A DNA stretch of 64,000 nucleotides from Mycolicibacterium sp. TUM20985 (GTDB taxonomy: Bacteria; Actinomycetota; Actinomycetes; Mycobacteriales; Mycobacteriaceae). The translations under genes and the position numbers were made by a program. The notes under the pieces are model-generated. The model made no database searches. It had not been told where the DNA came from and saw nothing but the letters and a program-made list of their open reading frames with translations. Location: NCBI RefSeq assembly GCF_030295745.1, contig NZ_AP027291.1, positions 124,001-188,000 on the forward strand. Direction: 5' to 3'. Positions 1 through 10,000 of this stretch are shown one piece after another (within the stretch, counting starts at the first letter, position 1; the number at the start of each line of letters is the position of its first letter).

Positions 1-356
1 GTCATGAAACGCGCCGCGGCGACCGCAACATCCTCATCGTCCGGCTTCGCCGTCATCATCTTCTCGAAGGCGCTCTCGTGCGGCGCGTCCGCCTCGTCGG
101 CGGAGAGCTCGTGGAACGGAAGCAGGTGTACGGCCACGCCGTCGGGTACCTGACCGGGTCCGCGGCGCTCCACCTCCCGCTGCGATCGCAGGTCGGCGAC
201 GTCGCCGATGCCCATCCGCGCCAGCGCCGAGCGGCCGTCGTCGTTCAGACCGCTCAGCTCACTGGACCGGAAGAGCCGGCCGGGCCGGATCCCCGTCTCC
301 TCCGCGACATCCCGAAAGTTCCAGGCTCCGGAGAGTTCTTCACCCGTCGAGATCAC
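1..356 (-). CDS. ptpB: PtpB-type protein tyrosine/phosphoinositide phosphatase, N-terminal part (cut by window edge)
   Basis: Reading the minus strand from a GTG at 354-356 gives about 118 codons that run off the left edge. The N-terminus contains LSGAWNFRDV, PGRLFRSSEL and IGDVADLRSQREV, the start of the PF13350 tyrosine/serine phosphatase family and very like Mtb PtpB (Rv0153c), a secreted phosphatase acting on phosphotyrosine and phosphoinositides. The catalytic HCxxGKDR loop lies beyond the edge, so activity cannot be judged here. The GTG shares one base with the TAG stop of fadE2 (TAGTG), so the two genes are translationally coupled, the same order as Rv0154c-Rv0153c in Mtb. No signal peptide is visible, as in the Mtb protein. 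Confidence 0.88.
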   Translation of the reverse strand, partial: MISTGEELSGAWNFRDVAEETGIRPGRLFRSSELSGLNDDGRSALARMGIGDVADLRSQREVERRGPGQVPDGVAVHLLPFHELSADEADAPHESAFEKMMTAKPDDEDVAVAAARFM

Positions 357-1582
357 TACGAGGTCACCGCTGCGGCGAACGCGCTCTTCTCGCGGCCGAG
401 TTCGGCCCGCGCGATCGACCGGATGTGCACCTCGTCGGGACCGTCGAAGAGCCGCATGGCGCGATGCCAACCGTAGAGCCGCGCCAACGGGAAGTCGTCG
501 CTGATCCCCGCGGCGCCGTGCACCTGGATGGCCCTGTCGAGCACGTTGCACGCCATCTGCGGCGCCACCGCCTTGATCATCGCCACCTGGTTGCGGGCCT
601 CCTTGTTGCCATGTTGGTCGATGGTCCACGCCGCCTTCTCACACAGCAGCCGGGCCTGATCGATCTCGTTGCGGGACAACGCCACCTGTTGCTGCACCAC
701 ACCCTGCGCGGCCAGCGGCTTGCCGAACGCGATGCGCTTGTTCACCCGGTCGACCATCAGCGCGAGCGCCCGCTCGGCGACGCCGATGGCGCGCATGCAG
801 TGGTGGATCCGGCCGGGGCCGAGGCGGGCCTGGGCGATCGCGAACCCGCCGCCCTCCTCACCGAGCAGATTGCTCGCCGGCACCCGAACGTTGTCGAACA
901 CGACCTCGGCGTGGCCGTGCTGGTCCTGCCAGCCGAACACCGGAAGCGATCGGACGATCTCCACCCCGGGCGTATCGATCGGCACGAGGATCATCGACTG
1001 CTGCTGATGTGAGGCGGCGTCGGGGTTGGTGCGCCCCATCACGATGAGGATCTTGCAGCGCGGATCGTTGGCGCCCGACGTCCACCACTTGCGACCGTTG
1101 ATGACGTAGTCGCCACCGTCGCGGAGCATCGTGGTCTCGATGTTGCGCGCGTCGCTGGACGCCACCGCGGGCTCCGTCATCGCGAACGCGCTACGGATCT
1201 CGCCGTTCAGCAGCGGCTCCAACCACTGCGTGCGCTGCTCCTCGGTCGCGAACAGGTGCAGCGTCTCCATGTTCCCGGTGTCGGGTGCGGCGCAGTTCAG
1301 CGCCTCCGGCGCCAGCTCCATGCTCCAGCCCGACAACTCGGCCAGCGGCGAGTACTCCAGGTTGGACAGCCCCGACTCGGCGGGTAGGAACAGGTTCCAC
1401 AGCCCGCGGTCCCTGGCGAGCTTCTTCAGCTCTTCGACCACCGGTGGCACGGTGTGGTCGTGCTGTCCGGCCTCCAGCCGGTATTGGTCGTAGGAGTGCT
1501 CGGCGGGGAACACGAACTCCACCATGAAGTCGGTGAGCCGTTGGTGGTAATCCTGCGCTTTAGCCGACCGTGCGAAGTCCAT
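356..1582 (-). CDS. fadE2: Acyl-CoA dehydrogenase FadE2 (ACAD10/11-like)
   Basis: A 408-aa flavoprotein that should oxidise an acyl-CoA to the 2-enoyl-CoA; the natural substrate is not known from sequence. FAD/substrate motifs are present: AFAMTEPAVASSD, YVINGRKWWTSGA, FGKPLAAQG and the C-terminal RLFDGPDEVHIRSIARAEL. The DGPDEVH stretch, instead of the usual YEGT with catalytic Glu, is typical of the ACAD10/11 subfamily. I chose the ATG at 1582 (MDFARSAKAQ) because the 14 in-frame residues upstream look non-coding and Mtb FadE2 is about 403 aa. It lies 34 bp after the Rv2047c-like gene and is directly coupled to ptpB. The Rv0154c-Rv0153c pairing supports the name. Confidence 0.88.
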   Translation of the reverse strand: MDFARSAKAQDYHQRLTDFMVEFVFPAEHSYDQYRLEAGQHDHTVPPVVEELKKLARDRGLWNLFLPAESGLSNLEYSPLAELSGWSMELAPEALNCAAPDTGNMETLHLFATEEQRTQWLEPLLNGEIRSAFAMTEPAVASSDARNIETTMLRDGGDYVINGRKWWTSGANDPRCKILIVMGRTNPDAASHQQQSMILVPIDTPGVEIVRSLPVFGWQDQHGHAEVVFDNVRVPASNLLGEEGGGFAIAQARLGPGRIHHCMRAIGVAERALALMVDRVNKRIAFGKPLAAQGVVQQQVALSRNEIDQARLLCEKAAWTIDQHGNKEARNQVAMIKAVAPQMACNVLDRAIQVHGAAGISDDFPLARLYGWHRAMRLFDGPDEVHIRSIARAELGREKSAFAAAVTS

Positions 1583-1616
1583 GACAGCCACGATATGACA
1601 CGCGTCGATTGAGCCC

Positions 1617-4052
1617 TCACGCACCGAGCACGGTGACGTCGCCGGTCGCCCCGTCGACTTCGATCAACGTGCCGTTCGCCAGCCGTGCGGCAGCACCCCT
1701 GGCGTTGACGACGCAAGGCACGCCGAACTCGCGGGCAACGATCGCGGCGTGGGACGTCGGCCCACCCAGCTCGGTGACCACGGCGGCGGCATACGCGAAC
1801 GCCGGCGTGTACCCCACGTCGGTCACCTTCGCGACGAGGATCTCTCCGGGCTGGAGGTCGTCGATCGTCTCGGCATGCACGATGCGGACCAGCCCACGCA
1901 CCCGGCCGCCGGACACCCCGATTCCGTGCAGGACCTCACCGTCGCGGGCGGCGTCCCCCGGCCCGAGCGTCGGGAGCCACTGGCCGCTGAAGGCCTCGGG
2001 AGTCACCAGCTCTTGCAACGCCGCCTGTTCGGCCCGGCGGCGGGCGACGATGGCGGGCAGGTCGGGTGGCGCCGCGTCCAACTCGTCGACGAGTAGGTAG
2101 AACACGTCGTCGACCTCGTTCAGCGTGCCTGCCGCGACCATTCGCCGACCCTGTTCCCGCAGCAATCGGCGGAGCAGCCAGATCGCCCGCACCATCCGGT
2201 CGCGGCGCACCTCGCGCTCGCGGATCTGGCTGGCCGCGGCCACCGCGACCGCCCGCGCCCGCAGCGGCACCTGCGGCAGCACCGGTAGCTCCCGCATCTC
2301 CGCGACGAGCGCCTTGGTCACCATGCGGACCAGCAGATCCGGATCGTCTGAGTATGTCGCACAACGCATTTCGACCTCGCCGGGTCCGCGGTGCCCGATC
2401 AGCGCGAGCTCGCGGGCGAGGGCCTCGGCGAAGGCCGGGGCCTCGGCGGAGAGGGTGGCGGTGTCGGTCGACGGCTGGGACAGCAGCCGGGCGGCGACCG
2501 GATCGCGCCGCGCTGCCGCTGCCAGCCGGTGGACGGCACCGAGCGCCTGCGCGCTGACCAGCTCGTCACCCGCGGCAGGCATGACGTCGCGCCCGCAGAG
2601 CAGTCGCATGACCACGCCGTAACCGGCGCACAGCAGGATCGATGCCGACGAGAGCACCCAACCGTGCACGACGTGATCGCGTCCCAGCAGGATCAGCTCC
2701 CGCAGTCGGCGATCGGACAGCTCCGCGGGATGCTCGGCCGCCGATTCCAGGCGCGCGACGTCACCGACGTAGTCCTGGGTGTCGCGGTTCGAACCCGCCG
2801 ACAGGCCGATCAGGCAGTTGGCGAAGGTCAAACCGCCGCGGAGTTGCTTGACGAGGCCGCGGGGCTCGACGGGCGGCAGGTGTTCGCCGAACAACTCGAG
2901 ACCGTCCTCGGTGTGTCCGAAGAAGCCCGACAGCACCAGGTTGGGATCGATGAACGGCACCGTGTGCGCCATGAAGTGACCGGTCGTGATGCCCGCGTAC
3001 AGCCGGTGGCCGAAGACGCCGGTGGTCCGGACCGACATCTCGCGCTGGACGGCGCCGCCGGGGCGCAGCCGCTCGGAGATGACCAGACCCGCGGCGCGCG
3101 TGCCCAACACCGTCACCGATGCCGACGACGGCGAGAACGGTCCGGCCAACGCCTCGGACAGGTTGGTGGCGATGAACGCCGGGAACCGGGGGTCGATCGG
3201 TGTGTCGAATTCGCCGTTGGCCGAACCCCTTCCGGCGGGCACCGGGTCGACGCCGTCGGCCGAGGGGGCGTCGACCGCGGGAATCTCGAGAACCCGTGGT
3301 AGCCGCCAGGGGATGTCGTGCACCGTGGTGCCCACCGTGATCCGGCCACGGCAGGCGAGGGCGAAGTCCTCCAAGACCTCGGCGACGTCATGACCGGGGG
3401 TGAATTCCCAATCGTCGCGCAAAACGGTCAGGTCTAGCGCCGGTGACCCCGTCGGAGTCCGGCGCGCGAATCGCCGTAGGGGCGAGGGGACTCCGAGCAC
3501 GGGTCGGCCGACTGCGGCCGCGATGGCGCGCCACGTGGTGTGGCCCTCGGCCGCGACGTCGACGCGACCCGCGGGCAGAGCGTCATCGAGCAACGCCCGG
3601 ACGAGCACCCGTTCGACGTCGTGGACGTGCACCACCTGAAGCAGCCGGTCGGCGGAGCCGTCGACGTCGATCAGCACCGGCCCGGTGAACCTCTGCAGCA
3701 CGTCGTCGTCGACGTGCCGACCGAGCACCAGTGCCGTCCTGACGACGATCGTGTTCGGGGACGACGCGATGCCGTCGTCGGACCCGACCGGCGAGACCAC
3801 GACGAGCCGGCCCAGGTCCGTCGCCGCCATGGCGTCCGTCAGCGGGCCGGGGTCCCCACCACAGTGCAGCACGGCGTCGGCACCTTTCAGCAGGTCCGCG
3901 TCATATCGCCGCGAGACCACGAAGTCGACTGCGCCAGGCCAGCTCTCGGGGCGCCGCGCACCGACGCCGACGACGTCGTGGCCCAGGCTCACCAACCGGG
4001 CGGCCACTCCGCGACCGACGACACCATCGGCCCCCGTGACGACGATCCTCAT
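1617..4052 (-). CDS. Rv2047c-like fusion: atypical SDR (epimerase-type) domain + rifampicin-phosphotransferase-like domain + phosphohistidine swivel
   Basis: 811 aa, start ATG at 4052, 6 bp after the pks12 stop. Residues 1 to about 240 form an NAD(P)-binding atypical short-chain dehydrogenase fold (TGADGVVGRG near the start) in which I see no YxxxK catalytic pair. From about residue 290 (FIATNLSEALAGPFSP) to about 700 it resembles the substrate-binding region of rifampicin phosphotransferase and PEP-synthase-like proteins, including REREVRRDRM and NEVDDVFYLLVDEL. The last 80 residues are the PEP-utilisers mobile domain with the phospho-acceptor His in [15 protein letters not shown]. No ATP-grasp domain is present. 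Mtb Rv2047c (about 854 aa) has the same make-up and also lies beside pks12. The function is unknown; the position suggests a role in handling the Pks12 product. Confidence 0.85.
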   Translation of the reverse strand: MRIVVTGADGVVGRGVAARLVSLGHDVVGVGARRPESWPGAVDFVVSRRYDADLLKGADAVLHCGGDPGPLTDAMAATDLGRLVVVSPVGSDDGIASSPNTIVVRTALVLGRHVDDDVLQRFTGPVLIDVDGSADRLLQVVHVHDVERVLVRALLDDALPAGRVDVAAEGHTTWRAIAAAVGRPVLGVPSPLRRFARRTPTGSPALDLTVLRDDWEFTPGHDVAEVLEDFALACRGRITVGTTVHDIPWRLPRVLEIPAVDAPSADGVDPVPAGRGSANGEFDTPIDPRFPAFIATNLSEALAGPFSPSSASVTVLGTRAAGLVISERLRPGGAVQREMSVRTTGVFGHRLYAGITTGHFMAHTVPFIDPNLVLSGFFGHTEDGLELFGEHLPPVEPRGLVKQLRGGLTFANCLIGLSAGSNRDTQDYVGDVARLESAAEHPAELSDRRLRELILLGRDHVVHGWVLSSASILLCAGYGVVMRLLCGRDVMPAAGDELVSAQALGAVHRLAAAARRDPVAARLLSQPSTDTATLSAEAPAFAEALARELALIGHRGPGEVEMRCATYSDDPDLLVRMVTKALVAEMRELPVLPQVPLRARAVAVAAASQIREREVRRDRMVRAIWLLRRLLREQGRRMVAAGTLNEVDDVFYLLVDELDAAPPDLPAIVARRRAEQAALQELVTPEAFSGQWLPTLGPGDAARDGEVLHGIGVSGGRVRGLVRIVHAETIDDLQPGEILVAKVTDVGYTPAFAYAAAVVTELGGPTSHAAIVAREFGVPCVVNARGAAARLANGTLIEVDGATGDVTVLGA

Positions 4053-4058
4053 GAACGC

Positions 4059-7000
4059 CTAGGCGTCATCGTCATCGTCATCCTCGCCGAACGCCGCCAG
4101 CAGATCCTGGAGGTCCATATCGGCGATGTCCTGGGACCGGGGCTCGCCCGTCGCAGGAGCGTCGCCGGTGTCCACCCCGCTGCCCTGGGCGGCGAGGTTC
4201 AGCAGCATGTCCAGCACGCCGGCCTGCCGCAGCCGCTTGACGGGGATGGACGACACGACCCGCTGGAGTTCCTCGTCGACCGCATTCGTCGCAGGCGCCT
4301 GCTCGGACGCGCCGACCAGCTGGGTGCGGAAGTACTCCGCGATCGCCGCAGGGTTCGGATAGTCGAAGATCAGCGTCGGCGACAGGGTCAAACCCGTCGC
4401 CGCCTTCAACCGGTTGCGGAGTTCGACCGCCGTGAGCGAGTCGAAGCCGTGGTCCTGGAACGCCAGGTCCGGCGCGATTGACTGCGGGTTCGCCAGCCCC
4501 AGCACCGTCGCCATGTGCGACCGCACCAGGTCGAGCAGGAGGTCGTACTGCTCGTCGGTGGGTAGACCCGAAAGTCGTTGCGACAGAGCAGATCGCGACT
4601 GGGCGGCGGCTAGCGAGTCGCCGACCTGACGACGAGCGGGGCCCGCTATCAGATCGATGAACATCGGCGGCAGCGTGCCCGCAGCGGACTTGGTCCGCAG
4701 GGCGACCCGGTCGATGCGCGCGGGCACCAGGAACGGCTCGTCGACGGTGAGCGCCTCGTCGAACAGGGCCAGCGCGTCGTCGACCGCGAGGGCCAGGATG
4801 CCGTCACGGTTGAGCCGGGCCAGGTCGACGTCCTGGAGGTGGCCGGTCATCCCGCTGGCCTGCTCCCACAGACCCCAGCCCAGCGACATGCCGGGTAGGC
4901 CGTTGGCGCGCCGGTGGGCGGCCAGGGCGTCGAGGTAGGCGTTGGCGGCCGAGTAGTTCGCCTGCCCGGACGCGCCGACGAGGCCCGCCATGGAGGAGAA
5001 CATCACGAACGCCGACAGATCCAGCTCACGCGTCAGCTCGTGCAGGTTCCACGCCGCATCGACCTTGGCCCGCAACACCGCATCGACCCGGTCGGGTGTC
5101 AGCGAGGTCAGCACCGCGTCGTCGATGACACCCGCGGTGTGGATGACCGCCGACAGCGCGTGCTGATGGTCGATACCCGCCAGGCACTTGCCGAGGGCAT
5201 CCCGATCGGCGGCGTCCGCCGCGACCACCTGGACGTGTGCACCCGCATCGGTCAGCTCGGCGACGAGTTCCGCGGCCCCCGGCGCGTCCGGCCCGCGGCG
5301 CGAGAGCAGCACCAGATGGCGCACGCCGTGGTTGGCGACGACGTGCCGCGCCACCGACGAGCCCGCCATGCCGGTGCCGCCGGTAATCAGGACGGTCCCC
5401 CCGGCCCAGGCGTCGGGCATGGTCAGCACGACCTTGCCGATGTGGCGGGCCTGGCTCAGGTGCCGCAGCGCCGCGGGTGCCCGTCGGACGTCCCACGTGG
5501 TGACGGGTAGCGGTCGCAGCACTCCGGCGTCACTCAACGCCGAGACCCCGGAGAGGATCCGTGCGACGCCGTCGGCGCCCGCCTCGAACAGGTCGAAGGC
5601 GCGGTAGCGCACACCGGGATGGGCGGCCGCGATGGTGTCGGCATCGCGAATGTCGGTCTTGCCCATCTCGAGGAACGCCCCGCCGCGCGGCAGCAGGCGC
5701 AAGGACGCGTCGACGAAGTCACCCGAAAGCGAATCGAGGACCACGTCCACCCCGCGGCCGCCGGTCACCGTGAGGAACTTCTGCTCGAAGTCCAACGTGC
5801 GCGAGTCGCCGATGTGGTCGTCGTCGAAGCCCATGGCCCGCAACGTGTCCCACTTGGGGCGGCTCGCGGTGGCGAACACCTCCAGACCCCAGTGCCGCGC
5901 CAGCTGGACGGCCGCCATGCCGACGCCGCCGGTGCCCGCATGGATCAGCACGGACTGCCCCGGTTGGACGTCGGCCAGCCCGCGCAACGCGAAGAACGCC
6001 GTCGCGAAGCCGACCGTGAAGCCCGCGCCCTGCGCGTAGCCCCAGTCCGCGGGGATGGGCAGGACGACGCGAGCGTCGGTGGTGGCCAGGGTGCCGGTGC
6101 CCTCGGGGAACAGGCCCATCACCCGATCGCCGACGGACACCTCGGTCACGTCGTGGGCGACCTCGACGACGATTCCCGCCGCCTCGATGCCCATCACGCC
6201 ACCGCCCGGATACAGGCCGAGCGCGATCATGACGTCGCGGAAGTTGGCCCCGATGGCCCGCACCGCGACCCGGATGCGACCGGATTCCAGCGGCTCGTCG
6301 GCGTCCGGAATCGCTTGCAGCGTCAGGTCGTCGAACGTGCCCGTGGACGCCTCCTCGGCGACGGTCAGCCGCCACGGCGCACCACCCTCGGGCGGTGACA
6401 GTAGCGATTCGGCCGCCCGGCTCGGAAGTACCCGCGCCGTGTGCAGGACGCCGTCGCGGATCACTACCTGCGGTTCGCCGAGGGCGACGATCGCGGCTGC
6501 ATCCAGCTCGGAGGCCGAATCCACATCGGCGAGCACGACCCGACCGGGGTGCTCGGTCTGGGCCGCCCGCACCAGACCCCACACCGCGGCGCCCGCCAGA
6601 TCGGTGACGTCCTCACCGGGCAGGGCAACGGCCCCGCGGGTCGTCACCACCAGTGTCGACGGCGCGCTGGCGTCGGAGGCCTCGGCCAGCCAGCCCTGCA
6701 GCCGCTCCAGCGCCACGTGCGTGGCGCCGTAGACGTCGGACAGATCGTCGGCTTGGCTTGCGGCAGCGACGGATTCGAAGATCTCGAACGGGGCCTCGGC
6801 GGCCACGGCCTCGGCGGACGGCGTCGCGGCGGACCACACCACCTCGAACAGCTCACCGCCGCCGGAACCACCGACCGCTGCCGCCAACTGCTGGGCGGTC
6901 ACCGGACGGGCGACCATCGCCTCGACGGACAGCACGGGCAGCCCGAGGCCGTCGGCCAGGTCGATCGACATCGAACTGGCGCCGTTGGGGGCCAGTCGCG

Positions 7001-10000
7001 CCCGGACCGCCGAGGCGCCGGAGGCGTGCAGCGAGACCTTCTGCCAGGAGAACGGCAACGCCATCTCGCCGGCGCCGTCCTCGCGGCTGAGCACCACGGC
7101 ATGCAGGGCACCGTCCAACAGGACGGGATGCACGCCAAGGCCATTGGCCTGCAGCTCCTGTGGAATGGCCACCTCGGCGAACACCTCGTCACCGCGGCGC
7201 CACATTGCCTTCAAGCCGCGGAAGGCCGGCCCGTACTCGTAACCGCGTGCCGACAATTCGGCGTACGCGTCGGTGACGTCGATCTCGCGGGCGCCGACCG
7301 GCGGCCAGATCGACAGATCCGCACCAGGTGCAGACGACGCGACGCCCAGCTCGCCCTCGGCGTGCAGGATCCAGCTCGCCGTGTCGTGGTGGGCCCGCGA
7401 GAAGATCGACACCACGCGCCCGCCGGCCTCATCGGCCTGGCTCACCACGACCTGCACGGCGACGCCCTCGGCGGGCAGTACCAGCGGGGCGTGCAGCATC
7501 AGCTCGTCGACGCTCGAGCACCCCACCTCGTCACCGGCCCGGATCGCCAACTCGACGAAACCCGCACCGGGGAAGAGCACTACGCCAGCGACCGCGTGGT
7601 CGGCCAGCCACGGCTGCGACGACGTGGACAGCCGGCCCGTCAGCACCACTCCACCGCTCTCCGGCGATTCGACGACCGCCCCGAGGAGCGCGTGGTCGGT
7701 GCCGCCGAGTCCGAGGCCGACGGCGTCGGTCGAACCCGATCCGCCGCCCGCGAGCCAGAAGCGACGCCGCTGGAAGGCGTAGGTCGGCAGGTCGAGGAGT
7801 CGACCACCGCCGCACGCCGCTTGCCAGTCGACGTCGATTCCCGACACCGAGAGCTCGGCCAGCGCGGTGAGCAGTGTGGAGGGCTCCGCGCCGTCCTTCT
7901 TCAGCGTCGAGGCCGTGACCGGCTCGGACTCGTTGAGCGACAGGGCAATCGAAGCGGTGAGGCCGCTCGCGGGTCCCACCTCGAGGAATCGGGTGACACC
8001 CACCGACTCGAGGAACCGGGCGCTGTCGGCGAACCGGACCGCCTCCAGGATGTGCCGCGACCAGTACGCCGCGGTCGCGAAGTCCGGACCCGCCAGTTCA
8101 CCGGTCAGGTTGGAGATCACCGGAATCGAGGGTTCGGACAGCGTCATGCCGCCCGCGACCGTGCTGAACTCGAGGAGCATCGGCTCCATCAGCGACGAGT
8201 GGAACGCGTGTGACACCGAGAGCTGATGCACCCGACAGCCCATGGCGCGCGCGTCCTCGGCGATCGCCAGGACGGCGTCCTCGGGACCGGAGATCACTAC
8301 GGAGTCCGGCCCGTTGACCGCGGCGATGCCGACGCCGTCGCGGAGCAGCGGTGCCATCTCGGCCTCGCTCGACGAGACGGCCACCATCGCGCCGCCCTCG
8401 GGCAGTCGCTGCATGAGCCTTCCCCGGGCCGCGACCAGCGCGGCCGCGTTCTCCAGCGACAGCACCCCCGCGACGTGCGCGGCGGTCAGCTCACCGATGG
8501 AGTGACCCAGCACGTAATCCGGCTGCAGGCCGAAGGATTCGAGCAGGCGGAATAGCGCTACCTCGACCGTGAACAGCGCGGGTTGCGCGAACTCGGTGGA
8601 GTCGAGCACGGCGGCATTGCTGCCCCACATCACGTCGCGGATCGGCCGCAGCAGATGCCGGTCCAGTTCGCGGGTGACGGCGTCGAACGCGTCGGCGAAG
8701 ACCGGGAACTCGGCGTGCAGCTCGCGACCCATGCCGAGGGACTGCGCACCCTGGCCGGGGAAGACGTACGCGGTCTTGCCAGAACCAGAGGCGCGGCCGG
8801 CGACGGTGCCGGGCCCGCACTGGTCTTCGGCAAGGGCCCGCAGCTCGTCGAGCAGCGTCTGCCGGTCGCCGCCGAGGACCACCGCGCGGTGCGCGAACGC
8901 GGCGCGGCCGGCCAGCGTCCAGCCCACGTCGACGGTGTCGAGCTCGGGGTGGGCCTCGACGTGATCGGCGATGCGGCGGGCCTGATCGTGAAGCGCGTCA
9001 GGCGATTTCGCGGACAGTGCCCACGGCACGACGGCGGGCGGGCGGACGTCGCCAACCGGAACCTCCGACGCGGGCGCCTGCTCGATGATCACGTGCGCGT
9101 TGGTGCCGCTGATGCCGAACGACGACACCCCCGCGCGGCGCGGTGTGCCGTTCTCCGGCCACGGCTGCGACTCGGTCAGGAGGGCGACCGACCCCATCGT
9201 CCAGTCGACGTGCGGGGAGGGCTCGTCGACGTGCAGTGTGGCGGGCAGCTGCTCGTGGCGCATCGACTGGACCATCTTGATGATGCCCGCGACACCGGCG
9301 GCGGCCTGGGCGTGGCCCATGTTGGACTTCACCGAGCCCAGCCACAGCGGGTGACGGCGGTCCTGGCCGTAGGTCGCCAGCAGGGCCTGAGCCTCGATCG
9401 GGTCACCGAGCGTGGTGCCGGTGCCGTGCGCCTCGACGACGTCGACCTCCGACGCGCTGAGCCCCGCGTTGGCCAGCGCCGAGCGCAGGACGCGTTGCTG
9501 CGACGGCCCGTTCGGCGCGGTGAGCCCGTTGGACGCACCGTCCTGGTTGATCGCCGATCCGCGCACCAGCGCCAGCACCGGATGGCCGTGACGCTGCGCG
9601 TCCGACAACCGCTCGACGACGAGAATGCCTCCGCCGTCGGCGAATCCGGTGCCGTCGGCCGCGCCGGCGAAGGACTTGCACCGGCCGTCCGACGACAGGC
9701 CGCGCTGCCTGCTGAACTCGACGAAGATGTCCGGGGTGGCGTTGACGGTGACACCGCCGGCCAGCGCCAGATCGCACTCACCGGTACGCAGGGCCTGCAC
9801 CGCCATGTGCAGCGCCACCAGCGACGACGAGCATGCGGTGTCGATCGACACTGCGGGACCCTCGAGACCGAGCACGTAGGACACCCGGCCCGACGCCACG
9901 CTGGAGGCCTGACCCGTCAGCCGGAAGCCCTCGGCGCCCTCGGCGCCGACGCCGTAACCCTGCGCGTAGACGCCGGCGAACACACCGGTGGCACTGCCGC

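Noticed and set aside
2780..2805. GGTTCGAACCCG, similar to a tRNA T-arm
   Set aside because: It lies inside the Rv2047c-like coding region and no acceptor or anticodon stem fits around it.
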